A stretch of 64,000 nt of DNA from an uncultured Paracoccaceae bacterium (lineage in GTDB: Bacteria > Pseudomonadota > Alphaproteobacteria > Rhodobacterales > Rhodobacteraceae): the NCBI GenBank assembly GCA_934500835.1, contig CAKSTR010000014.1, positions 1 through 64,000 on the forward strand, given 5' to 3'. The notes below the pieces were generated by a model, which worked only from the letters and a program-made list of their open reading frames with translations, did no database searches and was not told the DNA's origin. Numbering within the stretch: the stretch's first letter is position 1; the number at the start of each line of letters is the position of its first letter. A program made the position numbers and the translations under genes. Below, one piece after another: positions 38,557 through 46,993 of the stretch.

Positions 38557-38668
38557 CTGCCTCGTACTCCGTTTCTTGTTGCCATGCCTGCGGCGACGAT
38601 AGCCCGGACGGGCGACAGTCTCGCGGGGAAATCCTTGGGCCAAGCGGCCGCTCGCCGATCAGAGCGGG

Positions 38669-39865
38669 TCATCTGAACCTCATCCCGTTCGGGTCGAACA
38701 CGAAATCCACCACCTTCCAGGTCTCGTATTTGTCAGGCGGGAAGGGGATGCCGCCTTCGCGGGCGGCGCGGATGATGGCGCTGCGGGCGGCGGAAAAGGC
38801 GGTGTCGGTGGCGGCCTGGCTGGGGCCGTCGCTTTCGATCAGCTTGATGTCGGTCGGCTTGCCGGTCGGGTCGAAATTCACCCGCACCACGATGGTCGTC
38901 CTCATCGTGTCGGTCGAGACCGCGCCAAGGCTCCATTTCGACCCGATCGAGGCCCGCACATCGCCGATTTCACCCGCGTTGAGGGGCGGGCCCGCGGTGG
39001 ACGGGGCGTTCGATCCGCCGGATGTTGCCGGCGTCTCTGCCGGTGCCTGGGCCGCCTCGGCCAGGGCCGCGGCAATCGCCGCCTCGGCCGCGGCATCCGT
39101 CGTGTCTTCGCTGGCCGTTTCTGCCGGCGTCTCGGCCGGGGTTTCGGTCACACGGGGGCGGTTCGGCTTGGATTTGGGGCGCGGCGAGGTCGCCATGCCG
39201 AGCGGCTCGTCCTGCGCTTCGGTCGCCTCGGTCTCGACGATGTCACCGGTTTCCTCGGCCACGGCCTCGGGCTGCGGTTCCTGCACCACTTCCGGCGGGG
39301 TCTCGGCCGGCTGGTCGCTGGTGGCTTCGGTCGGGGTCTCCGCCGTCACCGCCTCTTCGGGCACCGAGACCGGGTCCGGCGCCACGACGGGCGCGGGCTT
39401 GGGCTTGGGCCGCACCGACGAGGACATGGTGGGAATGGGCTGTTCATCGGGGGCCATCACCACATCATCCGGCGCAGGATCAGCGGGCGCGGGGTCAGGT
39501 TGCGGCACGGGATCGGGCGTCGGCGGGGGCTCCACCGCTGCTTCGGGCTGCGGTTGCGGCGCGGGTTCGGGCTGCGGCGCAGGGTCAACCGTCGGCTCCA
39601 CCGCCGGCGGGGTCGGCACGTCTTCCGGCTCGGCGGCAGCGGTCTGCTCGGGGGCCGGCGTCTCGGCAGGTGCCGGCGAGGAAGAAACCATGGCGTCGAA
39701 TTCGGCCGATGTCATGGTCGAGACCGACATCGTCTCGATGGTCGCGGGTTCGGTATGCGGGAACAGCCAGTCGCCCACCAGCACCCAGAGGATCAGGCCG
39801 ACATGGCCTACCCCCGAGAAGATGGTGCCTTTGGAAAGGCCCGTATCATCCTGGCCCCATTCCAC
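38669..39865 (-). CDS. tolA: TolA-like cell-envelope protein
   Basis: A 398-residue protein with one N-terminal membrane anchor (about 13-34, TIFSGVGHVGLILWVLVG in part), a long Pro/Glu/Ala-rich region (about 55-290) in place of the helical domain of E. coli TolA, and a C-terminal TonB/TolA-like domain (about 310-398, with VRVNFDPTGKPTDIKLIE). It links inner-membrane TolQR to TolB-Pal. It lies 6 bases downstream of tolR. Position and domain order define it more firmly than overall similarity would. Confidence 0.9.
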   Translation of the reverse strand: MEWGQDDTGLSKGTIFSGVGHVGLILWVLVGDWLFPHTEPATIETMSVSTMTSAEFDAMVSSSPAPAETPAPEQTAAAEPEDVPTPPAVEPTVDPAPQPEPAPQPQPEAAVEPPPTPDPVPQPDPAPADPAPDDVVMAPDEQPIPTMSSSVRPKPKPAPVVAPDPVSVPEEAVTAETPTEATSDQPAETPPEVVQEPQPEAVAEETGDIVETEATEAQDEPLGMATSPRPKSKPNRPRVTETPAETPAETASEDTTDAAAEAAIAAALAEAAQAPAETPATSGGSNAPSTAGPPLNAGEIGDVRASIGSKWSLGAVSTDTMRTTIVVRVNFDPTGKPTDIKLIESDGPSQAATDTAFSAARSAIIRAAREGGIPFPPDKYETWKVVDFVFDPNGMRFR

Positions 39866-39871
39866 CTGGGA

Positions 39872-40342
39872 TCAGCCTCCGCCGTTCATCCGCGGGCCTT
39901 CGCCATCGGTCACCAGACCGATCTCGTTGAACCCGCCCGCATTCAGGGCACCCATCACCTGCGCCACCCGCTCATAGGGCAACCGCCCGTCGGCGCGCAG
40001 GAACACCTTCTTCGAGGTCCGCTCGGCGGCAATCGCCGTCAGCCGGGTGATCAGCTCATCCTCAGGCACTTCGGTGGTCATCAGCATCAGATCGCCCTCG
40101 GCGGTGATGGTGATGGTCAGCGGCTCTTCCTGTTCGGTCGGCATCGCATTGGCCGCCGTCTCGGGCAGTTTCACCGGCACGCCGACCTGAAGCATCGGCG
40201 CCGCCACCATGAAGATGATCAGAAGCACCAGCATCACGTCCACGAAGGGCGTGACGTTGATGTCGCTCATCGCGGCCGAAGCACCCCGGCGGCGGCCACG
40301 GCGTCCGCCACCGCCGCCCTTCTTCATCACCCCCGCGCCCAT
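39872..40342 (-). CDS. tolR: TolR / ExbD-family protein
   Basis: A 156-residue protein with a Gly/Arg-rich N-terminus, a single membrane segment (about 32-52) containing the proton-conducting aspartate in the motif FVDVMLVLLIIFM, and a periplasmic domain. TolQR use proton flow to energise TolA. It lies 3 bases downstream of tolQ and 6 bases upstream of tolA. The N-terminal run of glycines and arginines (about 6-20) is longer than in E. coli TolR. Confidence 0.95.
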   Translation of the reverse strand: MGAGVMKKGGGGGRRGRRRGASAAMSDINVTPFVDVMLVLLIIFMVAAPMLQVGVPVKLPETAANAMPTEQEEPLTITITAEGDLMLMTTEVPEDELITRLTAIAAERTSKKVFLRADGRLPYERVAQVMGALNAGGFNEIGLVTDGEGPRMNGGG

Positions 40343-40345
40343 GGA

Positions 40346-41041
40346 TCAGGAATCCAGCTGGCGCGACAGGATGGTCGCGAATTCATCGGCAAAGCTTTCG
40401 TAATTGCCCTGGATGTGCTCGGAATCGGCATTCAGCTTGTTGTAGAACACCACCGCCGGGATAGCGGCGACCAGACCGACCGCGGTTGCCAGCAGCGCCT
40501 CGGCGATGCCGGGGGCCACGACGGCAAGGTTGGTGTTCTGGCTGATGGCGATCTGCTCGAAGCTGTGCTTGATCCCCCAGACCGTGCCGAACAGCCCGAT
40601 GAAGGGCGCGGTGGAGCCTGTGGTGGCCAGGAACGAGAGGCCCTTGTTCAGCCGCTCGCTTTCGCGCGCGATGGCGACATCCATCGCCCGGTCGATCCTT
40701 GCCTGCGCCCCGGCGATCAGCGCGCCGTCCTGCTTGTGGCTGCGGCGCCATTCCAGCATCCCGCTGGCAAAGACCTTTTCCGAGGCGCCCTGCGGCTCGG
40801 GCCCGATCTTTTCATAAAGCTCGTCCAGCGGCTCGCCCGACCAGAAGGCGCGGTCGAAGATCGCCGCCTCCTTCCGCGCGGCGCGGAACATGATGTGCTT
40901 CTGGATGATGATCGCCCATGACCAGAAGGACATGACCATCAGCATCAGCATGACGATCTTCACAGTAAATGTTGCGCGCGCGAAGAGCGCAAGCAAGGAG
41001 AAGTCGATCTCCTGCGCCAGTGCGAGGGTGTCAGTATCCAT
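40346..41041 (-). CDS. tolQ: TolQ / MotA-ExbB-family proton channel
   Basis: A 231-residue inner-membrane protein with three membrane segments (about 22-44, 134-156 and 172-194). The family region TTGSTAPFIGLFGTVWGIK (in part) and VAPGIAEALLATAVGLVAAIPAV (in part) is intact. ATG at 41041 is preceded by AGGCGGA. It begins the tolQRAB-pal-cpoB run. In most relatives ybgC lies directly upstream; here a 502-base gap separates them. Confidence 0.96.
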   Translation of the reverse strand: MDTDTLALAQEIDFSLLALFARATFTVKIVMLMLMVMSFWSWAIIIQKHIMFRAARKEAAIFDRAFWSGEPLDELYEKIGPEPQGASEKVFASGMLEWRRSHKQDGALIAGAQARIDRAMDVAIARESERLNKGLSFLATTGSTAPFIGLFGTVWGIKHSFEQIAISQNTNLAVVAPGIAEALLATAVGLVAAIPAVVFYNKLNADSEHIQGNYESFADEFATILSRQLDS

Positions 41042-41543
41042 TCCGCCTGCTCGTTTTGGGTCGGGCCTTTGTGGCTCCGTTAGCGGCGATTCTAGCAAGG
41101 TTACAGGGGGAATGCCAACACATGTTGGAGAACGGCGACCGCTCGCCGAGGTTTCACCCTGCCCTGCGCGGGTTTTCGGGGATCGCGCTGCGGGCGGCCC
41201 GGCGGCGGGTCGGACGCGTCGCTGCGCCGCGCCGCAGGGTGACGATGGCGCGCGTCATGCAGGGCGCGCGAATGCGGGCGGAACCGGCCTGTCCAGGCGG
41301 GGGAACCTGATCTGCGGAAGAATCCAGTTTTGGCAATTGCTTAGTCGGGTTCTCCGCGCACTGTCGGCCTGTGTCGACCGCCGCCTGCCACCCGTGGAAC
41401 CGCCGCGCCGCCTGCGCATCGTCGCGGGGCCGGAGGCGGCAATGGGCGGGTCCCGACTGGCAAGCGCCTGCCGCGCAAGGGCCTTCAAACCTTCGTCACA
41501 TTTCGAAACACTTGTCGCCCGTCCGCCGTGGCGGGGGCACCTG
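41042..41543. other. 502-base gap between ybgC and tolQ, with inverted repeats
   Basis: I see no convincing gene here on either strand. Close to tolQ are CCAACA-ca-TGTTGG (41115-41128) and a hairpin CGGCGA-ccgc-TCGCCG (41133-41148), about 75-107 bases upstream of the tolQ start, which may belong to its promoter. The rest is GC-rich sequence with no recognised signal. Confidence 0.55.
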
Positions 41544-41954
41544 CTAGTGCAGCTGAACCGAAAGCCGGGCCCGCACTTCGGCGGGCAGGCGTTGCGCGTG
41601 GCCGTCATCCGACAGGCAGACCAGCGTCACCTCGGCCTGGAAGATCCGCTCGCCCCCGCGCAGAACGGCCTGATCCAGCACGATCCGCGCCCCGCCGATG
41701 GCCGAAAGCCGGGTCTCCACCACCAGATCCTCGCCGAATCGGGCCGGGCGCAGATAGTCGGCCTCAACCCGCCGCACCGCGAAGACCACGCCAAGCCGGC
41801 CCCGCAGCTCCATCTGATCGATGCCCAGAGAGGCGATCCACTCACTGCGGCCGCGCTCGATGAACTTCAGGTAGTTGGCGTAATAGACGATGCCGGCAAG
41901 ATCGGTGTCTTCGTAATAGACCCGGACGGAAAGGCTGTGCGACAGGCTGGACAT
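41544..41954 (-). CDS. ybgC: YbgC-type acyl-CoA thioesterase
   Basis: A 136-residue hotdog-fold thioesterase. The catalytic aspartate lies in YYEDTDLAGIVYYANYLKF (about 14-32), followed by the helix with RGRSEW, as in YbgC and 4-hydroxybenzoyl-CoA thioesterases. It hydrolyses short- or medium-chain acyl-CoA and is usually tied to the Tol-Pal operon. Here it keeps the order but stands 502 bases away from tolQ. Confidence 0.93.
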   Translation of the reverse strand: MSSLSHSLSVRVYYEDTDLAGIVYYANYLKFIERGRSEWIASLGIDQMELRGRLGVVFAVRRVEADYLRPARFGEDLVVETRLSAIGGARIVLDQAVLRGGERIFQAEVTLVCLSDDGHAQRLPAEVRARLSVQLH

Positions 41955-42000
41955 GGGCAGAGCCTAGCCAGCCGCCCCTGCCCTGCCAAGGGCCGAAAGC

Positions 42001-42681
42001 TCAGCCAGCCTCGACCAGCTTGTTCAGCTGCCCGGTGATCGTGGCAATCGCCTCAGCCAGTGTCGCGGTCTCTTCGGCCAGGCGCGAGACTTCATTGGCG
42101 ACAAAGCCGAAGCTGGCCCCCATCGGCCCGGCCCGGCCCGCCTCAAGCCGGGCATTGATCGCAAGGATCCGCAAGGTGCGCAGCACATCGACGATCGGCA
42201 CCGTGCTTTTCAGAAGAAGCCGGGTTTTTTCGGATATCGCCTCCAGCATCTCGATATTGCGCAACTCGGCCCGGCGGTTGCGGTCGCTGTCGACGACCAC
42301 ACCCTCAAGATACAGGAGTTCATCACCCTGAAAGACGCCGCCGCCGATCTCTCGCACCCAGACATCGCTGCCATCCGGGCGCACGATGCGGTAGTCGACA
42401 TTCCAGTTGCCGCGCAGGGACAGCGCCTTGTCGACCTCGACATAAAGGGGGGCCAGATCGTCGGGATGGGTCTGCGCCGAATAGGACCGGCGTTCGGCCC
42501 CGGTGAACGCCTGCGCGGGATGACCGGTCAGCTTGGCCACATCGCCGGCCATGAAGATCATGGTATAGTCCCGGTCGTTGCGGCAGCGATAGAGAAAGCC
42601 ATCCATCCGCCCGATCACGCTTTGTAAAGCGTCATCCGCTGCCGCCCGTTCCACCGCCCGTTCCGCCGTCCGGTCCAGCAT
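42001..42681 (-). CDS. PAS protein with shortened chemoreceptor-like tail
   Basis: A 226-residue soluble protein. A PAS domain (about 22-128) includes GMDGFLYRC-like and PDGSDVWVREIGGGVF segments. The C-terminal helical part (about 140-226) resembles the signalling hairpin of methyl-accepting chemotaxis proteins: ILAINARLEAGRAG and FGFVANEVSRLAEETATL match the usual NAAIEAARAG and FAVVADEVRRLAE. There is no membrane segment, HAMP domain or full-length hairpin. It may be a soluble sensor that interacts with CheA/CheW or a signalling adaptor; no chemotaxis genes are nearby. Confidence 0.75.
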   Translation of the reverse strand: MLDRTAERAVERAAADDALQSVIGRMDGFLYRCRNDRDYTMIFMAGDVAKLTGHPAQAFTGAERRSYSAQTHPDDLAPLYVEVDKALSLRGNWNVDYRIVRPDGSDVWVREIGGGVFQGDELLYLEGVVVDSDRNRRAELRNIEMLEAISEKTRLLLKSTVPIVDVLRTLRILAINARLEAGRAGPMGASFGFVANEVSRLAEETATLAEAIATITGQLNKLVEAG

Positions 42682-42750
42682 CCCTGTCTCCGTCTGTCCT
42701 CCGCCCGGTGAAAGCCTAGGCCTGCGACATGAAGAAAGCCTGAACGTGGA

Positions 42751-43365
42751 TCAGGCCAGCCGGGCCGCCAACCGCAGGGCATGGGTCGGGTCGGTCGAAA
42801 CCGCCGGCAGCACCGGATCATAGCCGGCGCGGATCAATCCTGCGATGGCCGGATGCAGGACCACGCGGTCGCCGTCCCGCGCCAGCGGTGACCGCGCGGC
42901 AAAGGCGCCTTCTCCCCAGCTCAGCATCACCTGCGCCGCCTGCGCCAGCGCGATGTCTTCGGCCGGCAGGGCGCCAAGCTGCGCATCCATCCGCAGGAAG
43001 ACGAAGGCCGCGCGGATCGTCCCGGCAGGGTCATAGCGGAAGGTCCGGTAGGTGGTGGCCTCGGCCGCCCGCAGCCTGATGCAAAGATCCCCAAGACCCG
43101 GGATCATCTGCTCCAGCTTCGGCACCTTTGGCAATTCGTCCCAGTCGCGGAAGAAGAACACCATCAGATTGGCGCCAAGCTCGGGATCGGTCTCGGCCAT
43201 ACTGTGGCCCGCATGGGCGACAACGGCCTCCATGGCCCCCTTGACGACGGCAAGGGTCGCGTCGTCCACCCCGAAGACCACAGGCACGATGGGCCGGCCC
43301 CACCGGGCACAGAGAAAGCTGCCATCGGTTCGGGTGAAAAGGGATTCGATCTCGGCCGGGGTCAT
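42751..43365 (-). CDS. Conserved hypothetical protein
   Basis: A 204-residue protein with no membrane segment or signal peptide. It is acidic, with an alpha/beta look: RWGRPIVPVVFGVDDATLAV, GANLMVFFFRDWDELPKVP and MIPGLGDLCIRLR. I do not recognise a named family. It has plausible codon use and stands between the PAS protein and ruvB on the same strand, with gaps of about 70 and 100 bases. Confidence 0.65.
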   Translation of the reverse strand: MTPAEIESLFTRTDGSFLCARWGRPIVPVVFGVDDATLAVVKGAMEAVVAHAGHSMAETDPELGANLMVFFFRDWDELPKVPKLEQMIPGLGDLCIRLRAAEATTYRTFRYDPAGTIRAAFVFLRMDAQLGALPAEDIALAQAAQVMLSWGEGAFAARSPLARDGDRVVLHPAIAGLIRAGYDPVLPAVSTDPTHALRLAARLA

Positions 43366-43410
43366 GCTTTCCTTTCCCGCGCCGCTGCCAAAGGGTCAAG
43401 CCCGCCGCTG

Positions 43411-43459
43411 CCTTCATCTTGGTGCAAATATCCCGGGGGTGCGGGGGCTGGCCCCCGCC
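43411..43459 (+). repeat. Dispersed intergenic repeat, copy C
   Basis: CCTTCATCTTGGTGCAAATA, then TCCCGGGGG and a GC hairpin GCGGGGGC-tg-GCCCCCGC. It lies just past the ruvB stop codon on the minus strand and may also work as its terminator. Confidence 0.72.
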
Positions 43460-43470
43460 GCCGTCAGGGA

Positions 43471-44496
43471 TCAGCCCTCGAAAAGGTCCGATTGCCCCGG
43501 CGCTTTCGGCGCCTCAAGGCCCAGATGCCGCCAGGCTTTCGACGCCAGCATCCGCCCGCGCGGGGTGCGCTGGATCAGACCCTGTTGCAGAAGATAGGGC
43601 TCGATCACCTCTTCAATGGCGTCGCGCGGTTCGGAAAGCGCCGCCGCGATGGTCTCCACCCCGACCGGCCCGCCGCCGTAATTCTCGGCCAGCAACACCA
43701 GATAGCGCCGGTCCGCCCCATCCAGCCCCAGATGATCCACCCCCAGCCGGGTCAGGGCACGGTCCGCCAGCGCACGGCTGATCTTGCCGCCCGCCTCGAC
43801 CAGCGCGAAATCCACCACGCGGCGCAGAAGCCGCCCGGCGATGCGCGGCGTTCCGCGCGCACGACGGGCGATCTCGCGGCAGCCATCGGGATCGGCATCG
43901 ACACCCAGAAGCCGGGCCCCGCGGGTGACGATCTCGTTCAACTCATCCTCGGTATAGAACTGCAGCCGGGTCGGGATGCCGAACCGGTCGCGCAGCGGCG
44001 TGGTCAGAAGGCCAAGCCGTGTGGTCGCGCCCACCAGCGTGAAGGGTTGCAGGTCGATCCGCACCGTCCGCGCCGCCGGGCCTTCGCCGATCACCAGATC
44101 CAGCGCGAAATCCTCCATCGCCGGATAGAGCACTTCCTCGACCACCGGGGAAAGCCGGTGGATCTCGTCGATGAACAGCACGTCACGCGGTTCCAGATTG
44201 GTGAGGATCGCCGCCAGATCGCCGGGCCGCGCCAGCACGGGGCCCGAGGTCATGCGGAACCCGACCCCCAACTCGCGCGCCATGATCTGCGCCAGCGTGG
44301 TCTTGCCCAGACCGGGGGGGCCGTGGAACAGGGTGTGGTCCATCGCCTCGCCCCGCATCTTCGCGGAATCGACGAAGACGCGCAGGTTGGCGCGGGCCTC
44401 CTGCTGTCCGATGAACTCCTCAAGCACCTGCGGCCGCAGGGCGCGGTCGCTGTCCTCGGGCAGCTTCTCGGGGCGAAGGGCGGGGTCGGAACTCAT
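43471..44496 (-). CDS. ruvB: Holliday junction DNA helicase RuvB
   Basis: A 341-residue AAA+ motor for branch migration. Walker A is GPPGLGKT (59-66), Walker B lies in [10 protein letters not shown], and sensor motifs appear in [12 protein letters not shown]; the C-terminal winged helix has [15 protein letters not shown]. It works as hexameric rings with RuvA. It follows ruvA with a 3-base gap in the order ruvC-ruvA-ruvB. Confidence 0.98.
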   Translation of the reverse strand: MSSDPALRPEKLPEDSDRALRPQVLEEFIGQQEARANLRVFVDSAKMRGEAMDHTLFHGPPGLGKTTLAQIMARELGVGFRMTSGPVLARPGDLAAILTNLEPRDVLFIDEIHRLSPVVEEVLYPAMEDFALDLVIGEGPAARTVRIDLQPFTLVGATTRLGLLTTPLRDRFGIPTRLQFYTEDELNEIVTRGARLLGVDADPDGCREIARRARGTPRIAGRLLRRVVDFALVEAGGKISRALADRALTRLGVDHLGLDGADRRYLVLLAENYGGGPVGVETIAAALSEPRDAIEEVIEPYLLQQGLIQRTPRGRMLASKAWRHLGLEAPKAPGQSDLFEG

Positions 44497-44499
44497 CCC

Positions 44500-45183
44500 T
44501 TACCTCGGCTGCAACAGCTTCAGCGCGGCGCGGATCAGCGCGGCGGTGTCGGACTCGGGGTCTTGCCCGGCGACGGTGGCAATCGCCTGCGCGGCGTCGC
44601 CCTGCGTATAGCCAAGGTTGGTCAGGGCCGAGAGCGCGTCGGCCGTATGGCCCGCGCGGCGGGCGGCGCCATCATCCACCACGGCCTTCGCTGCCCGCTT
44701 CGGCACCGGCGCATCCGCCGGCTCGATCACAATGTCATCCGCGACGGCCTTGCCCGCCAGCCGCGCGCCGGCAGCCATCAGGCCCGGGGCCTTGGACTTC
44801 AGCTCAAGGATCACCCGTTGCGCCAGTTTCGGCCCCACGCCCGGCGCGGCCTGCACGGCGCGGGCGTCGCCAAGGCTGATCGCGCGGGCGACACCTTCGG
44901 CCCCCAGTGTGCCAAGGATCGCCATCGAGGCCTTGGCACCCACGCCCTGCACTGTCATCAGAAGCTTGTGCCATTCCTTCTCGATCATCGAGGGGAAGCC
45001 GAACAGCTGCAAAAGATCCTCGCGCACCAGAAGATCGGTATAAAGCGCGCAGAATTCGCCCTCGGGCGGCAGCGCGGCAAGGGTGCGGTCGCTGACATGC
45101 ACGATATAGCCGACGCCGCGGCAGTCGATCAGCACCTGATCCATGCCCTTCCAGTCCAGCCGGCCCGAGATCTTGCCGATCAT
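44500..45183 (-). CDS. ruvA: Holliday junction DNA helicase RuvA
   Basis: A 227-residue protein. It has the N-terminal OB-fold ([13 protein letters not shown]), tandem helix-hairpin-helix motifs ([14 protein letters not shown] and [17 protein letters not shown]), a variable linker, and a C-terminal domain ([15 protein letters not shown]) that contacts RuvB. It binds four-way junctions. Its ATG overlaps the ruvC stop codon by four bases. Confidence 0.97.
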   Translation of the reverse strand: MIGKISGRLDWKGMDQVLIDCRGVGYIVHVSDRTLAALPPEGEFCALYTDLLVREDLLQLFGFPSMIEKEWHKLLMTVQGVGAKASMAILGTLGAEGVARAISLGDARAVQAAPGVGPKLAQRVILELKSKAPGLMAAGARLAGKAVADDIVIEPADAPVPKRAAKAVVDDGAARRAGHTADALSALTNLGYTQGDAAQAIATVAGQDPESDTAALIRAALKLLQPR

Positions 45184-45692
45184 CCCGCCGCCCTCAGCAA
45201 GGCCGCCTGCAACCGGCCTGCAGACTGGTTGTGATGGGCATGGCAGATGGCGATGGCCAGGGCATCGGCGGCATCCGGCCCGGCGATCTTTACCCCCGGC
45301 AGGTGCAGCCGCACCATATGGTCGACCTGCTGCTTGGCGGCATGGCCGACGCCGACCACTGTCTTCTTCACCGCATTGGGGGCATATTCGCCGACCTCCA
45401 GCCCGAACTGTGCCGGGACCAGAAGCGCGATCCCCCGCGCCTGACCCAGCTTCAGGGTGGCCACGGCGTCCTTGTTGACGAACGTATGCTCCACCGCCGC
45501 CGTCTGGGGTGCGTGGGTGCGGAAGACTTCGGTCAACTGCGCATGCAGGCTGCACAGGCGGCGGGCCAGATCATCGGTTGCCCCGTCCGAATGGCAGATG
45601 CCATTGGCGACATGGGTCAGGCGGGGCCCCATGACGTCGATCACCCCCCAGCCAAGGTTCCGCAAACCCGGATCGATCCCGATCACCCGCAT
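45180..45692 (-). CDS. ruvC: Holliday junction resolvase RuvC
   Basis: A 170-residue endonuclease. The first catalytic aspartate is in [13 protein letters not shown] near the N-terminus and the C-terminal acidic cluster is in [16 protein letters not shown]; family glutamates also appear in VEHTFVNKD. It cuts four-way junctions symmetrically. It is the first of the ruvC-ruvA-ruvB operon and is divergent from the DUF1127 gene. Confidence 0.97.
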   Translation of the reverse strand: MRVIGIDPGLRNLGWGVIDVMGPRLTHVANGICHSDGATDDLARRLCSLHAQLTEVFRTHAPQTAAVEHTFVNKDAVATLKLGQARGIALLVPAQFGLEVGEYAPNAVKKTVVGVGHAAKQQVDHMVRLHLPGVKIAGPDAADALAIAICHAHHNQSAGRLQAALLRAAG

Positions 45693-46023
45693 CCTGCCCT
45701 CATTTCATTGCTTTTTTGCAAGGACTAGCACGAAGGGTGAACATTCGCCAATGGCAAGTTTGTGCTTGCCGTGCGAAAACCAGGGGATTATGCAGGTGCA
45801 GAAAGCGACGACGCAGCAACGGAAAGCGACCGTCGCCCCTGTCCGGGCGGGACACAAGATAAAAACCCGTTAAAAAATATGGCATAATTGTGGCTGCAGT
45901 CATGCAGCCGCTGCAAGGCCGCCTTGCTTTGGCACAGCTTGCTTTGCACCTGCAGCAAGGCTATCTCGCTGCCATCGGAAGCACAACGCTCCGATCTTGA
46001 GCAGAATGAAAAGGAACACCACC
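45693..46023 (+). promoter_or_regulatory. ruvC/DUF1127 divergent gap with structured leader
   Basis: The 331-base gap becomes AT-rich near 45860-45890 (TTAAAAAATATGGCATAAT), a likely promoter for the small gene at 46024. It is followed by three hairpins in the leader: GGCTGCA-gtca-TGCAGCC (45892-45909), GCAAGG-ccg-CCTTGC (45913-45927) and CTTGCT/AGCAAG (45938-45959). The leader could regulate translation or give rise to a small RNA. Confidence 0.55.
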
Positions 46024-46227
46024 ATGGCCGCCATCGAAACGAGCCGCCCGGCACCGTTCGGCGCCATCACGACGTACCGCGCCGTCACCGGCCTGACCGG
46101 CATCTTCGCGATGCTGTCTGCCTGGAATGACGCCCGCGTCACCCGCAAGGCCCTGTCCAAGCTTTCCGATCGCGAGCTGGACGATATCGGCCTGTGCCGG
46201 GGCGACATCGAGATGATGGGCCGCTGA
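46024..46227 (+). CDS. DUF1127 small protein
   Basis: A 67-residue protein (MAAIETSRPAPFGAITTYRA at its start). Its C-terminal half carries the DUF1127/YjiS pattern ALSKLSDRELDDIGLCRGDI, an arginine-rich helix pair. Such proteins are often stress-induced; in Rhodobacter sphaeroides one is linked to small RNAs and RNA turnover. ATG at 46024 is chosen because AAAGGA lies eight bases upstream. It has its own leader and terminator, so it is a single-gene unit. Confidence 0.87.
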   Translation: MAAIETSRPAPFGAITTYRAVTGLTGIFAMLSAWNDARVTRKALSKLSDRELDDIGLCRGDIEMMGR

Positions 46228-46288
46228 GCCCTCCGAACGCCAGGTCAAGGACTGCCGGCAAAGCGCGGCGGTCACCGGACAGAGGTTA

Positions 46289-46319
46289 GCCGCACCCCGA
46301 ACCATCGGGGGCGGCTTTT
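46289..46319 (+). terminator. Rho-independent terminator of the DUF1127 unit
   Basis: GCCGC-a-CCCCGA pairs with TCGGGG-GCGGC (one bulge, 4-base loop ACCA) and is followed by TTTT. It lies 62 bases after the stop codon. This leaves a 3' untranslated part of about 60 bases. Confidence 0.92.
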
Positions 46320-46474
46320 CCCATTCCGGGGGGGTGCGCATGCCCGGAAACACCGCCGACCGGCCAATGCCATGCGGGATTTGCGGCCAGTCCCAAGCCT
46401 GCCGCGGCGCAAGCCGGACCCCGTGGCGGAACGGCCCGGCGCAGCTTGCCCGCGATCCCATCGGCAGCACAGCG

Positions 46475-46497
46475 AAAAGGGGCCAAAGGCCCCCTTT
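46475..46497 (-). terminator. Terminator of the 119-residue protein gene
   Basis: On the minus strand AAAGGGGGCC pairs with GGCCCCTTTT over a three-base loop, ending in TTTT, 26 bases past the stop codon at 46523. Confidence 0.8.
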
Positions 46498-46522
46498 GTC
46501 TGTCCCTGGAAAGGACTGGGAC

Positions 46523-46882
46523 TTACTTTGGAAACACCTCGGCCATGATCGCCGAAATCGCCAGCGTCGCAGTATCGGCCTGCATCAGCAGGCCGCCAAC
46601 GCGGTCAAAGCCCTCGCCCGCCTGCAGCTTCGCCACGCGATCCTGATACAGGTCGGCGCCGACGTAGTAGTGGATCACGCCCTTCAGCCCAAGGCCGATC
46701 GCCAGAACCACGACAAGTGGTTTGACAAGACGCCAGCCGGATTTGTCGCGTTTCCAGGTCGAGGAGCGGCCAAGCGTTCCCGAGGCTTCAAACCCATAGC
46801 CTTTGGCATGGGCTTTCTCGATCCGCGCAACGCGTCCGTAGAATTCATTCAGATTCGGGTCAGCCCACATTTGCTTCACCAT
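46523..46882 (-). CDS. Small membrane protein of unknown function
   Basis: A 119-residue protein with a charged N-terminal half (MVKQMWADPNLNEFYGRVAR; a tryptophan-containing basic stretch WKRDKSGWR) and a single membrane segment at about 52-70 (VKPLVVVLAIGLGLKGVI). The C-terminal part (YVGADLYQDRVAKLQAGEG, in part) is helical and probably periplasmic. I do not recognise a named family, but its coding pattern and own terminator make it a real gene. Confidence 0.72.
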   Translation of the reverse strand: MVKQMWADPNLNEFYGRVARIEKAHAKGYGFEASGTLGRSSTWKRDKSGWRLVKPLVVVLAIGLGLKGVIHYYVGADLYQDRVAKLQAGEGFDRVGGLLMQADTATLAISAIMAEVFPK

Positions 46883-46993
46883 CTCGCCACGCCCCTACCT
46901 TGAGGTATTGATGGGGTAAGAATGTGTTCGGATTTGGGCAGTGGCCAGAGAAAAGAGCAATTCTAAAGAATTTTCTCTTTAAATACCGGGCAT

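Noticed and set aside
41100..41610. Small open frames on both strands in the ybgC-tolQ gap
   Set aside because: They are Arg/Pro/Ala-rich, have no ribosome site or family match, and run into ybgC or tolQ.
46334..46903. A plus-strand open frame over the 119-residue protein gene
   Set aside because: It crosses two terminators and a minus-strand gene with a better start, a membrane segment and its own terminator.
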